NCBI GenBank assembly: GCA_020849795.1
Contig: JADZFR010000002.1
Location: 110,642 to 174,641 of the forward strand
DNA from: Planctomycetota bacterium
Lineage (GTDB): Bacteria; Planctomycetota; UBA8742; UBA2392
Reading direction: 5' to 3'
DNA: 64,000 bases
Made by a program: the position numbers and the translations under genes. The notes beneath the pieces were generated by a model, which was given only the letters and a program-made list of their open reading frames with translations, ran no database searches and was not told where the DNA came from. Shown one piece after another: positions 18,563-28,596 of this stretch. Positions within the stretch are counted from its first letter, which is position 1; each line of letters starts with the position of its first letter.

Positions 18563-21537
18563 TGAGCACGAACATGACCTGGAACGCACGCCAGAAGTAC
18601 ACGCTCACCCGCCCGCGAATGTTCGCGTGCCTGGGGTTGCTGTCAGTTGCCGGCCTGTTTGCGCCGGCGCTGGCAAGCCAGTTCACGCTCACCGACACAC
18701 CGCGCCGCTATCTGATCATCCAGATGGAGGGCGCCAATCGCGAATGGGAAGTTCGCCCCAACCGCATCACCGACCGCTCCGGCGGCAACCTTGTCGGCGC
18801 CTCCAGCGACGACTTCCTGCTTCGCGTCGAACGCTGGGACCGCACCGGCCTCTCGCGCCGCTATAACACCACGCTCTGGCGCGCCGCCTTTGCGCGCTGG
18901 CTTGGCACGCCGGCACCTGAGGGCTCACGCTTCTATTTTTATGCGATCAACCCGCGCCAGCCGCGCGTCGACGGCGCCGGCATGTTGAACGTTGTGGACG
19001 AGCGAAAACGTCTCTACTGGGTGCCGCCGGCCAAGGTAACCATCAAAGGCTATCCGCAGACCTGGGTCGACATCTTCGAGGGCTACGTCAACCAGTTCAG
19101 CGGCGAAGAACGCCAGAAAGCCGTCAACGACTGGGAAGCCGCCCACCGCGATGTCATTGCCAACGTTGACAACAGCGAAACCGGCTTCAGCCCCGAAGAG
19201 CGCAACGAGTTCGCGCAGTTTTACCAGGCGCAGTTCGTCTACATCCGTGACCGAAACCCCAAGCTCGCGAGTATTTACGACGAACTGGCCAACTTCCACC
19301 GCACACGCAACAACCTCGATTCTGAGCTTGCCACCTACCTCAGCGCGCTGCGCGCGGGCGTGGTCAGCCCCGACCGTGAACGCTTTTCGCTGGCCGTGGG
19401 CCGCATCTTCGTCACCCGGCTGCAACTGTACGAGTCCGCCATCCCGCACCTTGCCAATGCCCGCAACCACAGCGAGGCTCGCTGGCTGCTTGCGCGCTGC
19501 TTCATTGAGTTGAAGCGATTTGCCGAAGCCCGGGCCGAGATTACTGACCTGGTAGGCAAGCTGGCCAGCAACGAGCTTTTGCTGGAAACCGGCGCCGAGG
19601 CTGAGCAGGGCCGCGCATGGTTGACACTGGCCGAGCTCGAGTTCAGCCAGCAGGACTTCACCGCCTTTACGTCTGCCCTCGACAAGATCCCGCAGGGTGC
19701 CCCCGACTGGGCCGCCGGCCGCGTGCTGTACTGCGCCATGCTGCTGCACCGCAACCTGCCCCGACGCGGCGAAGAGAAAGCCGACCACGACAAGATTCGT
19801 GACATCGTAAAGACGCTGCCCTGGTGGAACGAAGCCCTGGGCTATGCCTCGCCCGGTGCGAACACCGTCTACCCGCTCAACCCGCTGATGGCGCGGGCGC
19901 TGGTCATTTACGCGCAGACGGACGGCCAGTACCGCATGACCCGGCCCGACAAACCCGCAGCACCGCGCGGTGACGTGCTGGCTGTTATCACGGCGGCGAA
20001 AAACATCGACCCGTTGTCGGCCGAGGCCTGGCTGGCCGAATATCGCCTGTATGCCCGCATCGGCATGTTCCGCGAAGCGCTGGCGGCGGCAACGGCTGGC
20101 CTTGACGTCAACCCGCAGCACACCTTGCTGAATTTCGCCGCGGCAGACCTGAACATGAAGGCCGGTCTTCATGTGTTTGCCAAGGACTATTTGGCGCGCT
20201 GCCTGAAGCACGAGCCCGACTTCTACCCCGCGCTGGTGATGCTGGCCGAAATCGCGCTGGCTGACATTGAACGCATCCGGGCCGCACTGCTGGTGCGCTT
20301 TGCCGCCGGCGAATCGGTCGACTTTGCCGGCGAACTTACCCCCACCATGAAAGAAGCCGCGGCCTTCTTTTCAGCGGCGTTGGCGATCCAGACGCGCCAG
20401 CCTGCGACCAAGCTCGCCCTGGCCACCCTGTACCTGCGACTGTCGGAGACCGCGCCACAGGCAATTGCCGTCGCGACCGACCGCGCAGAGGTTCGAAAGG
20501 CCTACCTTTCCAAGGCGCGCGACCTGAGCCGCGAGCTGATTGACCAGCTCACACAGTATGCCGACGGCGAAAAGCCCCAGACTCCCTCCGAGCGCGAGAT
20601 CGCCGACGTGCCCAGCCTGGCCTGCTACAACGTGTACGCCTACGCCCAGTACAGTCTGGGCTTCTACAACGACGCCAAGCAGGCGTTCCTGGACCACCTG
20701 GCGCGGGCCGTGGACAAACGCTTCTTCTCATCGAGCACGCTGCACCAGGACTACCAGAAAAGCGTGACGCTGGCGTACGCCAAAGAGTGGCTGCGCAAGA
20801 TCGAAGAAAACCAGCGCCAGTACTTCGATGTCGAAGAGTTCAATACCGACAGCAAAGACGACTATTTCGGAAGCTGGAACGTGCCCCGCTTGCCCAAGCC
20901 CGACGCCGGGTTCATCCCCAACACCAGCATCAAGGGCGGCCGTCTCAAGGTCGGCATCAAGCAGGCCGAGACGAACATTCCCAGCCGCATCGAGATCAAG
21001 CGCCCCCACCGCACGCTGGCGGCCATGGAAGCTGAGTTCGTGCGCATGGGCACCGATAACTGGGAACGCGGCGTGTACATTGCCAAGTACCGCAAGCCAT
21101 CGTCCGGCGGCACGCCGTTGCCGCTGGCAGCGATGATGGTCGGCATCGACAGCGACGGTCGCGTGTACTGGGAAACCCGTGAGTTCAAGACTGACAACGC
21201 CGCAGAGCCGGAAAAGCGCAAACAGTTCGGCTATGTCGATGTCGGTGACTACGGCGGAGTGCCCCTGAACCTTGAGCAGCCCTTGGTGCTGGGCATCCGG
21301 CGCCAACTCGCGGACGACGGCAGCGACGTGCAGTACTTCGCGCTGATCAACGGGTTCGAGGTCAAGCTGCCCATGGACCGCACGGACGCCATGGCCCGCA
21401 ATGACTTCAAGAACAATGACCTTGAGGCGACCGCAGGCTTCTACGTCAACGCGTTCCGCGGCTCACAGGCCAGTGTCGAGATTGAGCGCGTCAAGTTCAT
21501 CTTTGACAGCGGACTGGGCGAACGCCGGAGAAACTGA
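18562..21537 (+). CDS. large TPR-type protein with C-terminal beta domain
   Basis: A 991-residue protein. An N-terminal hydrophobic segment (about residues 20-36) ends at APALAS, suggesting export. Residues about 200-680 are rich in paired helices with TPR-like Ala/Gly/Leu/Tyr spacing. Residues about 790-985 form a beta-rich region resembling LamG/DUF1080-type jelly rolls (GGRLKVGIK, GVYIAKYRK). It sits between a small membrane protein and a pseudopilin with stop/start overlaps on both sides (TAATG at 18560, TGATG at 21535). It therefore belongs to the same operon and may be a periplasmic scaffold or pilotin-like factor. Exact family not recognised. Confidence 0.65.
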   Translation: MSTNMTWNARQKYTLTRPRMFACLGLLSVAGLFAPALASQFTLTDTPRRYLIIQMEGANREWEVRPNRITDRSGGNLVGASSDDFLLRVERWDRTGLSRRYNTTLWRAAFARWLGTPAPEGSRFYFYAINPRQPRVDGAGMLNVVDERKRLYWVPPAKVTIKGYPQTWVDIFEGYVNQFSGEERQKAVNDWEAAHRDVIANVDNSETGFSPEERNEFAQFYQAQFVYIRDRNPKLASIYDELANFHRTRNNLDSELATYLSALRAGVVSPDRERFSLAVGRIFVTRLQLYESAIPHLANARNHSEARWLLARCFIELKRFAEARAEITDLVGKLASNELLLETGAEAEQGRAWLTLAELEFSQQDFTAFTSALDKIPQGAPDWAAGRVLYCAMLLHRNLPRRGEEKADHDKIRDIVKTLPWWNEALGYASPGANTVYPLNPLMARALVIYAQTDGQYRMTRPDKPAAPRGDVLAVITAAKNIDPLSAEAWLAEYRLYARIGMFREALAAATAGLDVNPQHTLLNFAAADLNMKAGLHVFAKDYLARCLKHEPDFYPALVMLAEIALADIERIRAALLVRFAAGESVDFAGELTPTMKEAAAFFSAALAIQTRQPATKLALATLYLRLSETAPQAIAVATDRAEVRKAYLSKARDLSRELIDQLTQYADGEKPQTPSEREIADVPSLACYNVYAYAQYSLGFYNDAKQAFLDHLARAVDKRFFSSSTLHQDYQKSVTLAYAKEWLRKIEENQRQYFDVEEFNTDSKDDYFGSWNVPRLPKPDAGFIPNTSIKGGRLKVGIKQAETNIPSRIEIKRPHRTLAAMEAEFVRMGTDNWERGVYIAKYRKPSSGGTPLPLAAMMVGIDSDGRVYWETREFKTDNAAEPEKRKQFGYVDVGDYGGVPLNLEQPLVLGIRRQLADDGSDVQYFALINGFEVKLPMDRTDAMARNDFKNNDLEATAGFYVNAFRGSQASVEIERVKFIFDSGLGERRRN

Positions 21538-22241
21538 TGCACAGGCGCGGCTTTACGCTGATCGAGATCATGATCGTCATCGGGATCATCGTGATCCTGA
21601 TGTCGGTGCTGGTCGTGGCGTTCTCGGGCGCGTTCTCCAAGAGCGAACAGGCCGAGGCCACGGCAACGATCCAGACTCTCAAAACCAACATCGACAGCTA
21701 TTCATCGCGCTGGGGCACGGCGCCGCCCGGCAATATGCAGGACCTGGCGGCATTGATGATGCCCAACCAGGTGCTGGCCGCCCCGAATAAAGAGAACGAA
21801 GGCATCGAGACGCTGATTCTGGCGCTGCGCTCGCGCAAGGAAAACGGGCCCTACCTCGATGTGCCGCTGTTTGCCAACGACAAGCGGCGAACCAATCTCG
21901 ACCTGGACCTCGTGGTCGAAAGCGCACTATCGCCGCAGGCCCTGGATATCGAGGTGGGCACTTCGCGCGACCTGTTTGAGTTTGTCGACCCTTGGGGCAA
22001 CCCGCTCGTCTACGTCAACATCGTGGAGTTGCGCAACGGGCGCCTTGACCAGATCATCACGCTCAGCGATGGCACCCAGGCGCGCATCACGGCCCAGGAA
22101 GCGCAGGATGCTTTGCGCCATCCCACCACCGGCGCCTACCCGTCAGACTACGCGCTCTGGAGCTTCGGGCCCGACGGCATCAACCAGTACGGCCGCGGCG
22201 ATGACATCACCAGCTGGCCCAAGTACGAAGCCGAAGAGTAG
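21537..22241 (+). CDS. GspG-like type II pseudopilin
   Basis: A 234-residue prepilin. The class III signal RRGFTLIEIMIVIGIIVI begins at residue 3, with prepilin-peptidase cleavage after Gly5 and Glu as the fifth mature residue. The C-terminus has WSFGPDGINQYGRGDDITSW, which resembles the calcium-binding end of GspG major pseudopilins. It is longer than classical GspG (about 140-150 residues) because of an insertion in the middle. Its start overlaps the stop of the TPR gene (TGATG). As the only pilin in the cluster it is probably the shaft or tip subunit of the structure served by the PilM/N-like proteins. Confidence 0.8.
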   Translation: MHRRGFTLIEIMIVIGIIVILMSVLVVAFSGAFSKSEQAEATATIQTLKTNIDSYSSRWGTAPPGNMQDLAALMMPNQVLAAPNKENEGIETLILALRSRKENGPYLDVPLFANDKRRTNLDLDLVVESALSPQALDIEVGTSRDLFEFVDPWGNPLVYVNIVELRNGRLDQIITLSDGTQARITAQEAQDALRHPTTGAYPSDYALWSFGPDGINQYGRGDDITSWPKYEAEE

Positions 22242-22258
22242 GCCCCCCTGCATGCGGC

Positions 22259-23344
22259 CTACTGCGCGTCACAGGTGCGGTCGCCCGACTGGCAGCTGCC
22301 ACCCGTCGAGAACTTGCTTGCGATGACCTTTGGGGTCCCGCTGTCACTCTCCATGGGCAGGTGCGCGTTCTGCCACGCGGTCATGCCGCCCTCAAGCAAC
22401 AGCCAACCGTTGTCGCCGGCATGGCGCGCGGTCATCATCATCATGGTCGCGCGCACGCCGCTGCGGCAGATGCTCACAATCGGGTGCGGCAGCTTGCGGA
22501 TTTCGTCAAAGCGCGATGACACTTCGGGCATCGGTACAAAAACCGCGCCCGGCGCACGGCCCGCGGCCCACTCATCGGCGTAGCGCACATCCAGCAGCGT
22601 GTAGTCCTTGCCGGCGACGCCAAGCCCCGCCAGTTGCTGCGGCGTGATGATCTGCGCTTCGGCCAAGCCCGCTTCTGTGTTGAAACTCAATACCTCGGCC
22701 ATGTTGGCCGGCAGCGCACCCTTGATGTTCAGGCGATCCACCAGGCCGGCCTTGCTGTCGGCGAAGGCGCTGTTGGCCTTGAGTTCGGCGCCGACCGTGC
22801 TGCTGAACTTGCCGTTGTAATCGTGGCCGGGCCAGACCTGCACGCCGCCGCCCAGCTTTTCAATCTTGCGGAAGCTCTCGAACAGTTGCTCGCTGCTGCC
22901 GCCCATGAAGTCGGTGCGCGCGGCGCTGCCGATGAACAGCGTGTCGCCGGTAAACACCCGCGCGCCATCAAAGATGCACATGCTGTCGGGCGTGTGCCCG
23001 GGCGTGTGGAGAAAGCGCAACTCGTAATCGCCAAGGCGCAGCACCGAGCCATCCTGCACCAGGTGGTCGGGCACCCGCGAGCGCGTGGCGCTGGACATGA
23101 CCACTTTGCAGCCGGTCACGTTGCGCAGGCGGTCGCTGCCACTCAGGTGGTCGGCGTGGGTGTGGGTGTCGATGGCATACTTCAGCTTCAGGCCCAGTTC
23201 GGCAAGCACGGGCAAAGTGTGCTGCACCGCGTCAAAGCGAACGTCAATGACAGCAGCCTCTTTGCTGGCAGGCTCCCAAAGCAAGTAGGCGCGGCATTCC
23301 CGCTCAGGTGTTAGCGGCTTCATTTCCAGAGTGGCTGTCGTCAT
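22259..23344 (-). CDS. MBL-fold persulfide dioxygenase-like / rhodanese fusion
   Basis: A 361-residue cytoplasmic protein. The N-terminal metallo-beta-lactamase domain (about 1-235) has HTHADHLSG, HTPGHTPDSM and GDTLFIG, the pattern of ETHE1-type persulfide dioxygenases rather than glyoxalase II. The C-terminal rhodanese domain (about 240-335) has the active Cys in CRSGVRA. Such fusions oxidise glutathione or other low-molecular-weight persulfides and transfer sulfane sulfur. The last 14 residues contain two extra Cys (SCQSGDRTC). It lies 60 nt downstream of mqnC on the same strand but has its own -10-like element TACAAT eight bases before the ATG. Confidence 0.85.
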   Translation of the reverse strand: MTTATLEMKPLTPERECRAYLLWEPASKEAAVIDVRFDAVQHTLPVLAELGLKLKYAIDTHTHADHLSGSDRLRNVTGCKVVMSSATRSRVPDHLVQDGSVLRLGDYELRFLHTPGHTPDSMCIFDGARVFTGDTLFIGSAARTDFMGGSSEQLFESFRKIEKLGGGVQVWPGHDYNGKFSSTVGAELKANSAFADSKAGLVDRLNIKGALPANMAEVLSFNTEAGLAEAQIITPQQLAGLGVAGKDYTLLDVRYADEWAAGRAPGAVFVPMPEVSSRFDEIRKLPHPIVSICRSGVRATMMMMTARHAGDNGWLLLEGGMTAWQNAHLPMESDSGTPKVIASKFSTGGSCQSGDRTCDAQ

Positions 23345-23352
23345 GGCGCGGC

Positions 23353-23381
23353 ATTGTAGCGACGATTGCGGCCCTGCGAAG
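23353..23381 (-). promoter_or_regulatory. putative promoter of MBL-rhodanese gene
   Basis: On the minus strand, CTTCGC (23381-23376), a 17-bp spacer and TACAAT (23358-23353) end eight bases before the ATG. No Shine-Dalgarno lies in that gap, so a nearly leaderless message is suggested. Confidence 0.4.
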
Positions 23382-23404
23382 TGTGTGGGAAGTAAGGGCC
23401 GGCA

Positions 23405-24568
<1,164 letters not shown>

Positions 24569-24574
24569 GCCGGC

Positions 24575-24603
24575 ACTATAGACATGCCGACTCGCCGCGA
24601 AAG
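24575..24603 (-). promoter_or_regulatory. putative leaderless promoter of mqnC
   Basis: On the minus strand, CTTTCG (24603-24598), a 17-bp spacer and TATAGT (24580-24575) stand exactly six bases before the ATG. The -10 matches the consensus at five of six positions. The gap lacks any Shine-Dalgarno. Confidence 0.45.
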
Positions 24604-24623
24604 CGCCAGCTTGCCGGACTGGT

Positions 24624-24652
24624 TTTCCGTCGCGCGACGTTGGTGCTATGAT
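24624..24652 (+). promoter_or_regulatory. putative promoter of the adenylate cyclase gene
   Basis: TATGAT at 24647-24652 is a good -10, with a weak TTTCCG at 24624-24629 (17-bp spacer). It gives a leader of about 20 nt containing GGAG at 24667-24670. This shows that the ATG at 24648 lies inside the promoter and that 24678 is the real start. Confidence 0.45.
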
Positions 24653-24677
24653 CGACGCCGCCTACCGGAGCCTTCCC

Positions 24678-26111
24678 ATGGCTACAGCTGCAGACGTGGC
24701 GTTTCTCGACAGCGCACTGGCACAACTTGAGGGCGTGCGGCGCTGGACGCCGCGCACGATCAGCAAACTCGAGGCCCTGATCCACAGTGACGACCCGTGG
24801 GCAATCTATCGGGTGGACCCGGTCACCTTTGCCGCCGAAAAGGGCATCACCGAGCAGGAAGCCATCGACCTGTTCTTGCACGCAACCCACCAGGGCCTGT
24901 TCCACATGGAGTGGCGGCTGCTGTGCCCGCAGTGCACCGACACGGTTTCAAGCTGCCGGACGATGTCCACGGTGACGTCGCGCTGCTTCTGCCAGTTATG
25001 TCAGAGCAGTGTGGACGTGCACCTTGATGAGTTCATCGCAGTTTCGTTCAACCTTTCGCCGCGCGTTCGCGAGTTGTTGTGGCACCACCCGGAAAACCTG
25101 AGCGTCGAAGACCTGATGCTGCGCTATCGCATCGACCGTCGCGCGACAATGCCGGGGATGGGGCCTTTCAGTGAAATGATGCGTCAGCTCATCCTCTTCA
25201 GCGAGTATCTTGAGCCGGGCCAGACCAGAGAGCTTGCCGTTGATGTACCCGCGCAATGGGCGCTTGTGGTCTTTGAAGCCGCCGGCGCGCGCACACTGTT
25301 CTACTCCGCAGGCTCGGATCCCGCACGCGAGCAAGGCATCACCGCGAGCCTGACCCCGGAGGGCTGGCAGGCAAGCCAGGCCACTGCGTTGCCGGGCAGA
25401 ATTGTGTTGAAGCTGACCAACGACACCGCCCAACGCGCACCCCTGATCGTGTACACGCGCCCCAATGATGGCGATGATTCGGGTGCGCAGATGGGGCCCT
25501 TCCTGAACGGCAACCGGCTCTTGAGCAACCAGACCTTTCGCAACTTGTTTCGCGCCGAGACACTGGCGGCCGGCGAAGGCGTGGGTGTGCGCGACCTGAC
25601 GCTGCTTTTCACCGACCTCAAGGGCAGCACCGAGATGTACGAGCGTGTCGGCGACCTTAGCGCGTTCGCCCTGGTGCAGCAGCACTTTGAACACCTGCGC
25701 CGCGCCGTGCAGGAACAGGAGGGCGCCGTCGTCAAGACCATCGGCGACGCCGTGATGGCAAGCTTCACACGCCCGGAGCAGGCCGTGAAGGCCGCCCTTG
25801 CCATGTTCCGCGAAATTGAGCAATTCAACACCCAGCGCGGCACACGCGACCTGATTCTCAAAGTAGGCGCCCACCGCGGCCATACCATTGCCGTGACGCT
25901 GAATGACCGGCTGGACTACTTTGGGCAGACCGTGAACATTGCGTCGCGTGTGCAGAATGCAGCCAATGCGGACGAGTTCTGCATCACCGAGGAAGTGTTC
26001 AGCGAGCCGCAGGTGCAGCAGGCCCTGGCAGGCAAAGACGCCACGCGCGAAATGGCACAACTCAAGGGCATTGCCGCGCTGGTGCCGATCCGCCGGGTCA
26101 AGGTGGGCTAG
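24678..26111 (+). CDS. class III adenylate cyclase with DUF5939-like N-terminal domain
   Basis: A 477-residue soluble protein. Residues about 1-300 resemble the DUF5939 region often found before cyclase domains and contain a Cys cluster (CPQC and CFCQLC) that suggests a zinc ribbon. The class III cyclase domain (about 305-470) looks complete: metal Asp in LLFTDLKGST and KTIGDAVMASF, adenine-type Lys and Asp, and transition-state Asn and Arg in FGQTVNIASRV. It should make cAMP. ATG 24678 has GGAG upstream. The stop shares the tetramer CTAG with the stop of the convergent mqnA gene. Confidence 0.85.
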   Translation: MATAADVAFLDSALAQLEGVRRWTPRTISKLEALIHSDDPWAIYRVDPVTFAAEKGITEQEAIDLFLHATHQGLFHMEWRLLCPQCTDTVSSCRTMSTVTSRCFCQLCQSSVDVHLDEFIAVSFNLSPRVRELLWHHPENLSVEDLMLRYRIDRRATMPGMGPFSEMMRQLILFSEYLEPGQTRELAVDVPAQWALVVFEAAGARTLFYSAGSDPAREQGITASLTPEGWQASQATALPGRIVLKLTNDTAQRAPLIVYTRPNDGDDSGAQMGPFLNGNRLLSNQTFRNLFRAETLAAGEGVGVRDLTLLFTDLKGSTEMYERVGDLSAFALVQQHFEHLRRAVQEQEGAVVKTIGDAVMASFTRPEQAVKAALAMFREIEQFNTQRGTRDLILKVGAHRGHTIAVTLNDRLDYFGQTVNIASRVQNAANADEFCITEEVFSEPQVQQALAGKDATREMAQLKGIAALVPIRRVKVG

Positions 26112-26917
26112 GCAAGCTTGATGGCGTCGAGCACTTTGTCTACGGCGGACCGTGGCAGCTCATTCAATGCCGATGCGCGGCGCGCGAACTCCAGCAAACC
26201 CTTAAGCGACTGCGGCCCCAGGTCGTGGATGATCACTTCTTCCAGATAGTGTCCCAACTCGCTTTCGCTCCAGCCGGTGTCCATGGCGGCATAGCGAATG
26301 GCGTCGTAGGTCAGCTCGCGTCCCTGCCGCAGCGCCGCACGCAGGCGCTTGTGCAGCGCGGGCGTCAGCAGCGCCTTGGGCCCGGCCCAGACCGCGAAGA
26401 CAAACGGCAGGTCGGTCAGGATCTTCCACTCGGCGGCCAGGTCTACAAACACGCGGTCGTGTTCAGCTCTGCGGCCACGCAAGCAGGCATCGCCGATCAT
26501 CAGTACGGCGTCTTCTTTTCGATCGGCCAGTGCCTCGGGCTGCACATCGACCTGTTCGTATGTTGGCTTGGCGCCGACTTCGTTCAGGATCACGCGTGCG
26601 AGCGCGTTGCTGGTGCGGCTTGCAGCGGACAGCGCGACAGTCTTCACATTGGCAAGCTCTTCGCGCGTGAACAGGCCGACGCTGTCCACGGTGCCGTCGG
26701 CGGAGATCCCGAGGTCCGGAAAGAAACTCAGGGCAGGCTCACGCAGCGCCTCAACTACCGGCAGCAGCCCGATGTCCAGCTTGCCGTTGCGCATCAGTTC
26801 CGAAAGCCGCGACGGGGTCTCGGGCACAAGCTCGATGTCTTCGTCGTGCCGCAGCGCGATCCAAAGCGGCATTGCGTTGAGATAGCTGACGACTCCGATG
26901 CGGACTTTGCCGGCCAT
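26108..26917 (-). CDS. mqnA: chorismate dehydratase MqnA
   Basis: A 269-residue periplasmic-binding-protein-like enzyme that dehydrates chorismate to 3-[(1-carboxyvinyl)oxy]benzoate, the first step of the futalosine pathway. The start KVRIGVVSYLNAMPLW, the pattern KLDIGLLPVVEAL and the later LMIGDACLR are typical of the family. ATG 26917 was chosen over the frame extension to 26977, whose translation is Arg-rich and unlike the family. A TAAGGT element lies eight bases before this ATG and no Shine-Dalgarno is present. The gene overlaps the convergent cyclase gene by four bases. Confidence 0.9.
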   Translation of the reverse strand: MAGKVRIGVVSYLNAMPLWIALRHDEDIELVPETPSRLSELMRNGKLDIGLLPVVEALREPALSFFPDLGISADGTVDSVGLFTREELANVKTVALSAASRTSNALARVILNEVGAKPTYEQVDVQPEALADRKEDAVLMIGDACLRGRRAEHDRVFVDLAAEWKILTDLPFVFAVWAGPKALLTPALHKRLRAALRQGRELTYDAIRYAAMDTGWSESELGHYLEEVIIHDLGPQSLKGLLEFARRASALNELPRSAVDKVLDAIKLA

Positions 26918-26925
26918 GCCAGCGA

Positions 26926-26954
26926 ACCTTAGCCAGCGCCGGGCAGGCTGCAAG
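26926..26954 (-). promoter_or_regulatory. putative promoter of mqnA
   Basis: On the minus strand, CTTGCA (26954-26949), a 17-bp spacer and TAAGGT (26931-26926) end eight bases before the ATG, suggesting a leaderless or nearly leaderless message. Confidence 0.35.
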
Positions 26955-27055
26955 CGACAGCGGGTGCGCCTGCGCAACTCAAAACCGGCCCATCCGGGCG
27001 ACTATTTGCTAAGATTCCAGCCAGTCAGCCCAGGGAACTCGACCGGAGGTTCATC

Positions 27056-27610
27056 ATGCATCGACTCATGCTGCTCATGTTTTCACTCGTTGGCGTGCTT
27101 GCGTTGGCGAGCTGCGGCGGCCGTACGGTGATTGATGAGAAGACGCGCGAGACCAACCGCCTTGAGATGACCGGCGCGTACGAAGTCACAGAGCTTCAGG
27201 TCAGTTTCAAGCCATTGCAGGACTGGGAGATCACGGACGAAGAGTGGCGCCTTTGGGTTGCCGGGTGGCGCGTGGACTACCAGAAAGAGATGAACAGCGA
27301 GTGCTACAAAGACATCAAGCACATCAAAGATGCCAGTGAGGCCACCAAGGCCTACGTCGAGTGCGACATCTACGAGATGGACAAGGGCGGAAGTTTTGGC
27401 GTGGGCGGCGCCGGGTTTGCGCGCGCGAACGTCAAGATTACCGACGCCAAGACGGGCGAGGTACTGTACGAGGGCAAACTTGAGGGCAAGGGCAGTAGTG
27501 GCGTGTTCGAAACAGCCACGGCACAGGGACGCTTCAAGTTCAGTGTCCTGAACCTTGCGCGCCAGATCAGCGATCTACTTGAGACCGGAACCACCCGCGA
27601 TCCTGAGTAG
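27056..27610 (+). CDS. small lipoprotein of unknown function
   Basis: A 184-residue predicted lipoprotein with lipobox LASC at residues 17-20 and a strong ribosome site (CGGAGG) before the ATG. A TAAGAT element at 27010-27015 may be its -10. The mature part alternates short beta strands, and the stretch ending VFETATAQGRFKFSVLN resembles domains of outer-membrane lipoproteins such as DUF4410, but this is not certain. It is flanked by divergent mqnA and convergent DUF2277 genes and appears monocistronic. Confidence 0.7.
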   Translation: MHRLMLLMFSLVGVLALASCGGRTVIDEKTRETNRLEMTGAYEVTELQVSFKPLQDWEITDEEWRLWVAGWRVDYQKEMNSECYKDIKHIKDASEATKAYVECDIYEMDKGGSFGVGGAGFARANVKITDAKTGEVLYEGKLEGKGSSGVFETATAQGRFKFSVLNLARQISDLLETGTTRDPE

Positions 27611-27614
27611 CGCG

Positions 27615-27896
27615 TCATCCGGCTTGTCGATCTGGAAAGCGCTTCCGGGCGCGAGCGCGCGCCTTCACCGCCTCGTGTTCGCGGTTACGCGGGCCGGCGT
27701 CAGTCTTCAACGAGCGGATCAATTCGCGCGCGACGGCCGCGGTGTCCTGCACCGCGCGCTCAAACGCCGCCTCGTTGGCGCGGCTGGGCTTGTTGAACCC
27801 GCTGAGCTTGCGCACGAATTGCAGGGCCGCCGCGCCAATCTCATCTTCCGTCGCGGGCGGGTCGAAGTTGAACAGTGTGCGGATGTTGCGGCACAT
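27615..27896 (-). CDS. DUF2277 family protein
   Basis: A 93-residue protein recognised as the DUF2277 family by its conserved start MCRNIRTLFNFDPPAT, the block FVRKLSGFNKPSRANEAAFE and a basic Arg/Lys-rich C-terminus. The family is small, helical and without known function. It begins 17 nt downstream of the ktrA stop on the same strand, so it may be the last gene of the potassium uptake operon. It converges on the lipoprotein gene with a four-base gap. Confidence 0.85.
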   Translation of the reverse strand: MCRNIRTLFNFDPPATEDEIGAAALQFVRKLSGFNKPSRANEAAFERAVQDTAAVARELIRSLKTDAGPRNREHEAVKARARARKRFPDRQAG

Positions 27897-27913
27897 AAGG
27901 CTCCCTGCCCTGT

Positions 27914-28570
27914 CTATTCGGTTTCACGCAGAAACCGGTCGATGTCCTTGTCTTTGCCTACGATCATCAGCACGTCGTTTTCGCCGGGCGTGGTCTCCGG
28001 GCCGGGAATGCTGATGCCGTCCCCTTCCGCGCTGCGAATCGCCACCAGGTTGACGCTGAACGTCTTGCGCAGGTTCAGTTCAAGCAGCGTCTTGCCCACC
28101 ACGGCGCGGGGCGCCTTGACCTGCACAAAGCTGTGCTCGGTGCCGATTTCAACGGCCTCCAGCAGACCCGGCTTTGCCAGTTTCTGCGCCAGTTTCAGGG
28201 CTGCCTGTTCTTCGGGCATGATCACTTCATCGGCGCCGAGGCGGCGCAGAATCGTGGCCTTGATGCGGTCATTGGCGCGGGCAATCACGCGCGGGTAATC
28301 CAGGTCCCGCGCCGCCAGCATGGCAAGCTGCGTCGCTTCAAAGTTCTCGCCGATCGCGACCACCACCGTGTCGACCTTGCCCAGCCCCAGCGAGCGCTGG
28401 GTCTCAAGTTCGCGGGCGTCGGCAGTTACGGCCAGCGCGACCTTGTCCTTGATCTGGTCCACGACCGCCGGCACGGTGTCGATTGCAATAACCTCCAGGC
28501 CGTCCTTGGCCAGCGCCTCTGCCAGCGCCATGCCGAAACGACCCAGACCGATGACGGCAACTTTCTGCAC
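27914..28570 (-). CDS. ktrA: KtrA-type potassium uptake regulatory subunit
   Basis: A 218-residue cytoplasmic RCK protein. The N-terminal Rossmann domain (about 1-135) has GLGRFGMA for ADP/ATP or NAD(H) binding and acidic residues after beta-2. The C-terminal RCK_C domain (about 135-215) is the module that binds c-di-AMP in several KtrA and TrkA proteins. The start is GTG with GAGGG upstream, 26 nt after the second pore gene. It gates the KtrB pores encoded just upstream. The c-di-AMP riboswitch heading the operon suggests that both transcription and protein respond to the same nucleotide. Confidence 0.85.
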   Translation of the reverse strand: MQKVAVIGLGRFGMALAEALAKDGLEVIAIDTVPAVVDQIKDKVALAVTADARELETQRSLGLGKVDTVVVAIGENFEATQLAMLAARDLDYPRVIARANDRIKATILRRLGADEVIMPEEQAALKLAQKLAKPGLLEAVEIGTEHSFVQVKAPRAVVGKTLLELNLRKTFSVNLVAIRSAEGDGISIPGPETTPGENDVLMIVGKDKDIDRFLRETE

Positions 28571-28596
28571 CGAACCCTCTTTCTGCCGGCCCTGCT

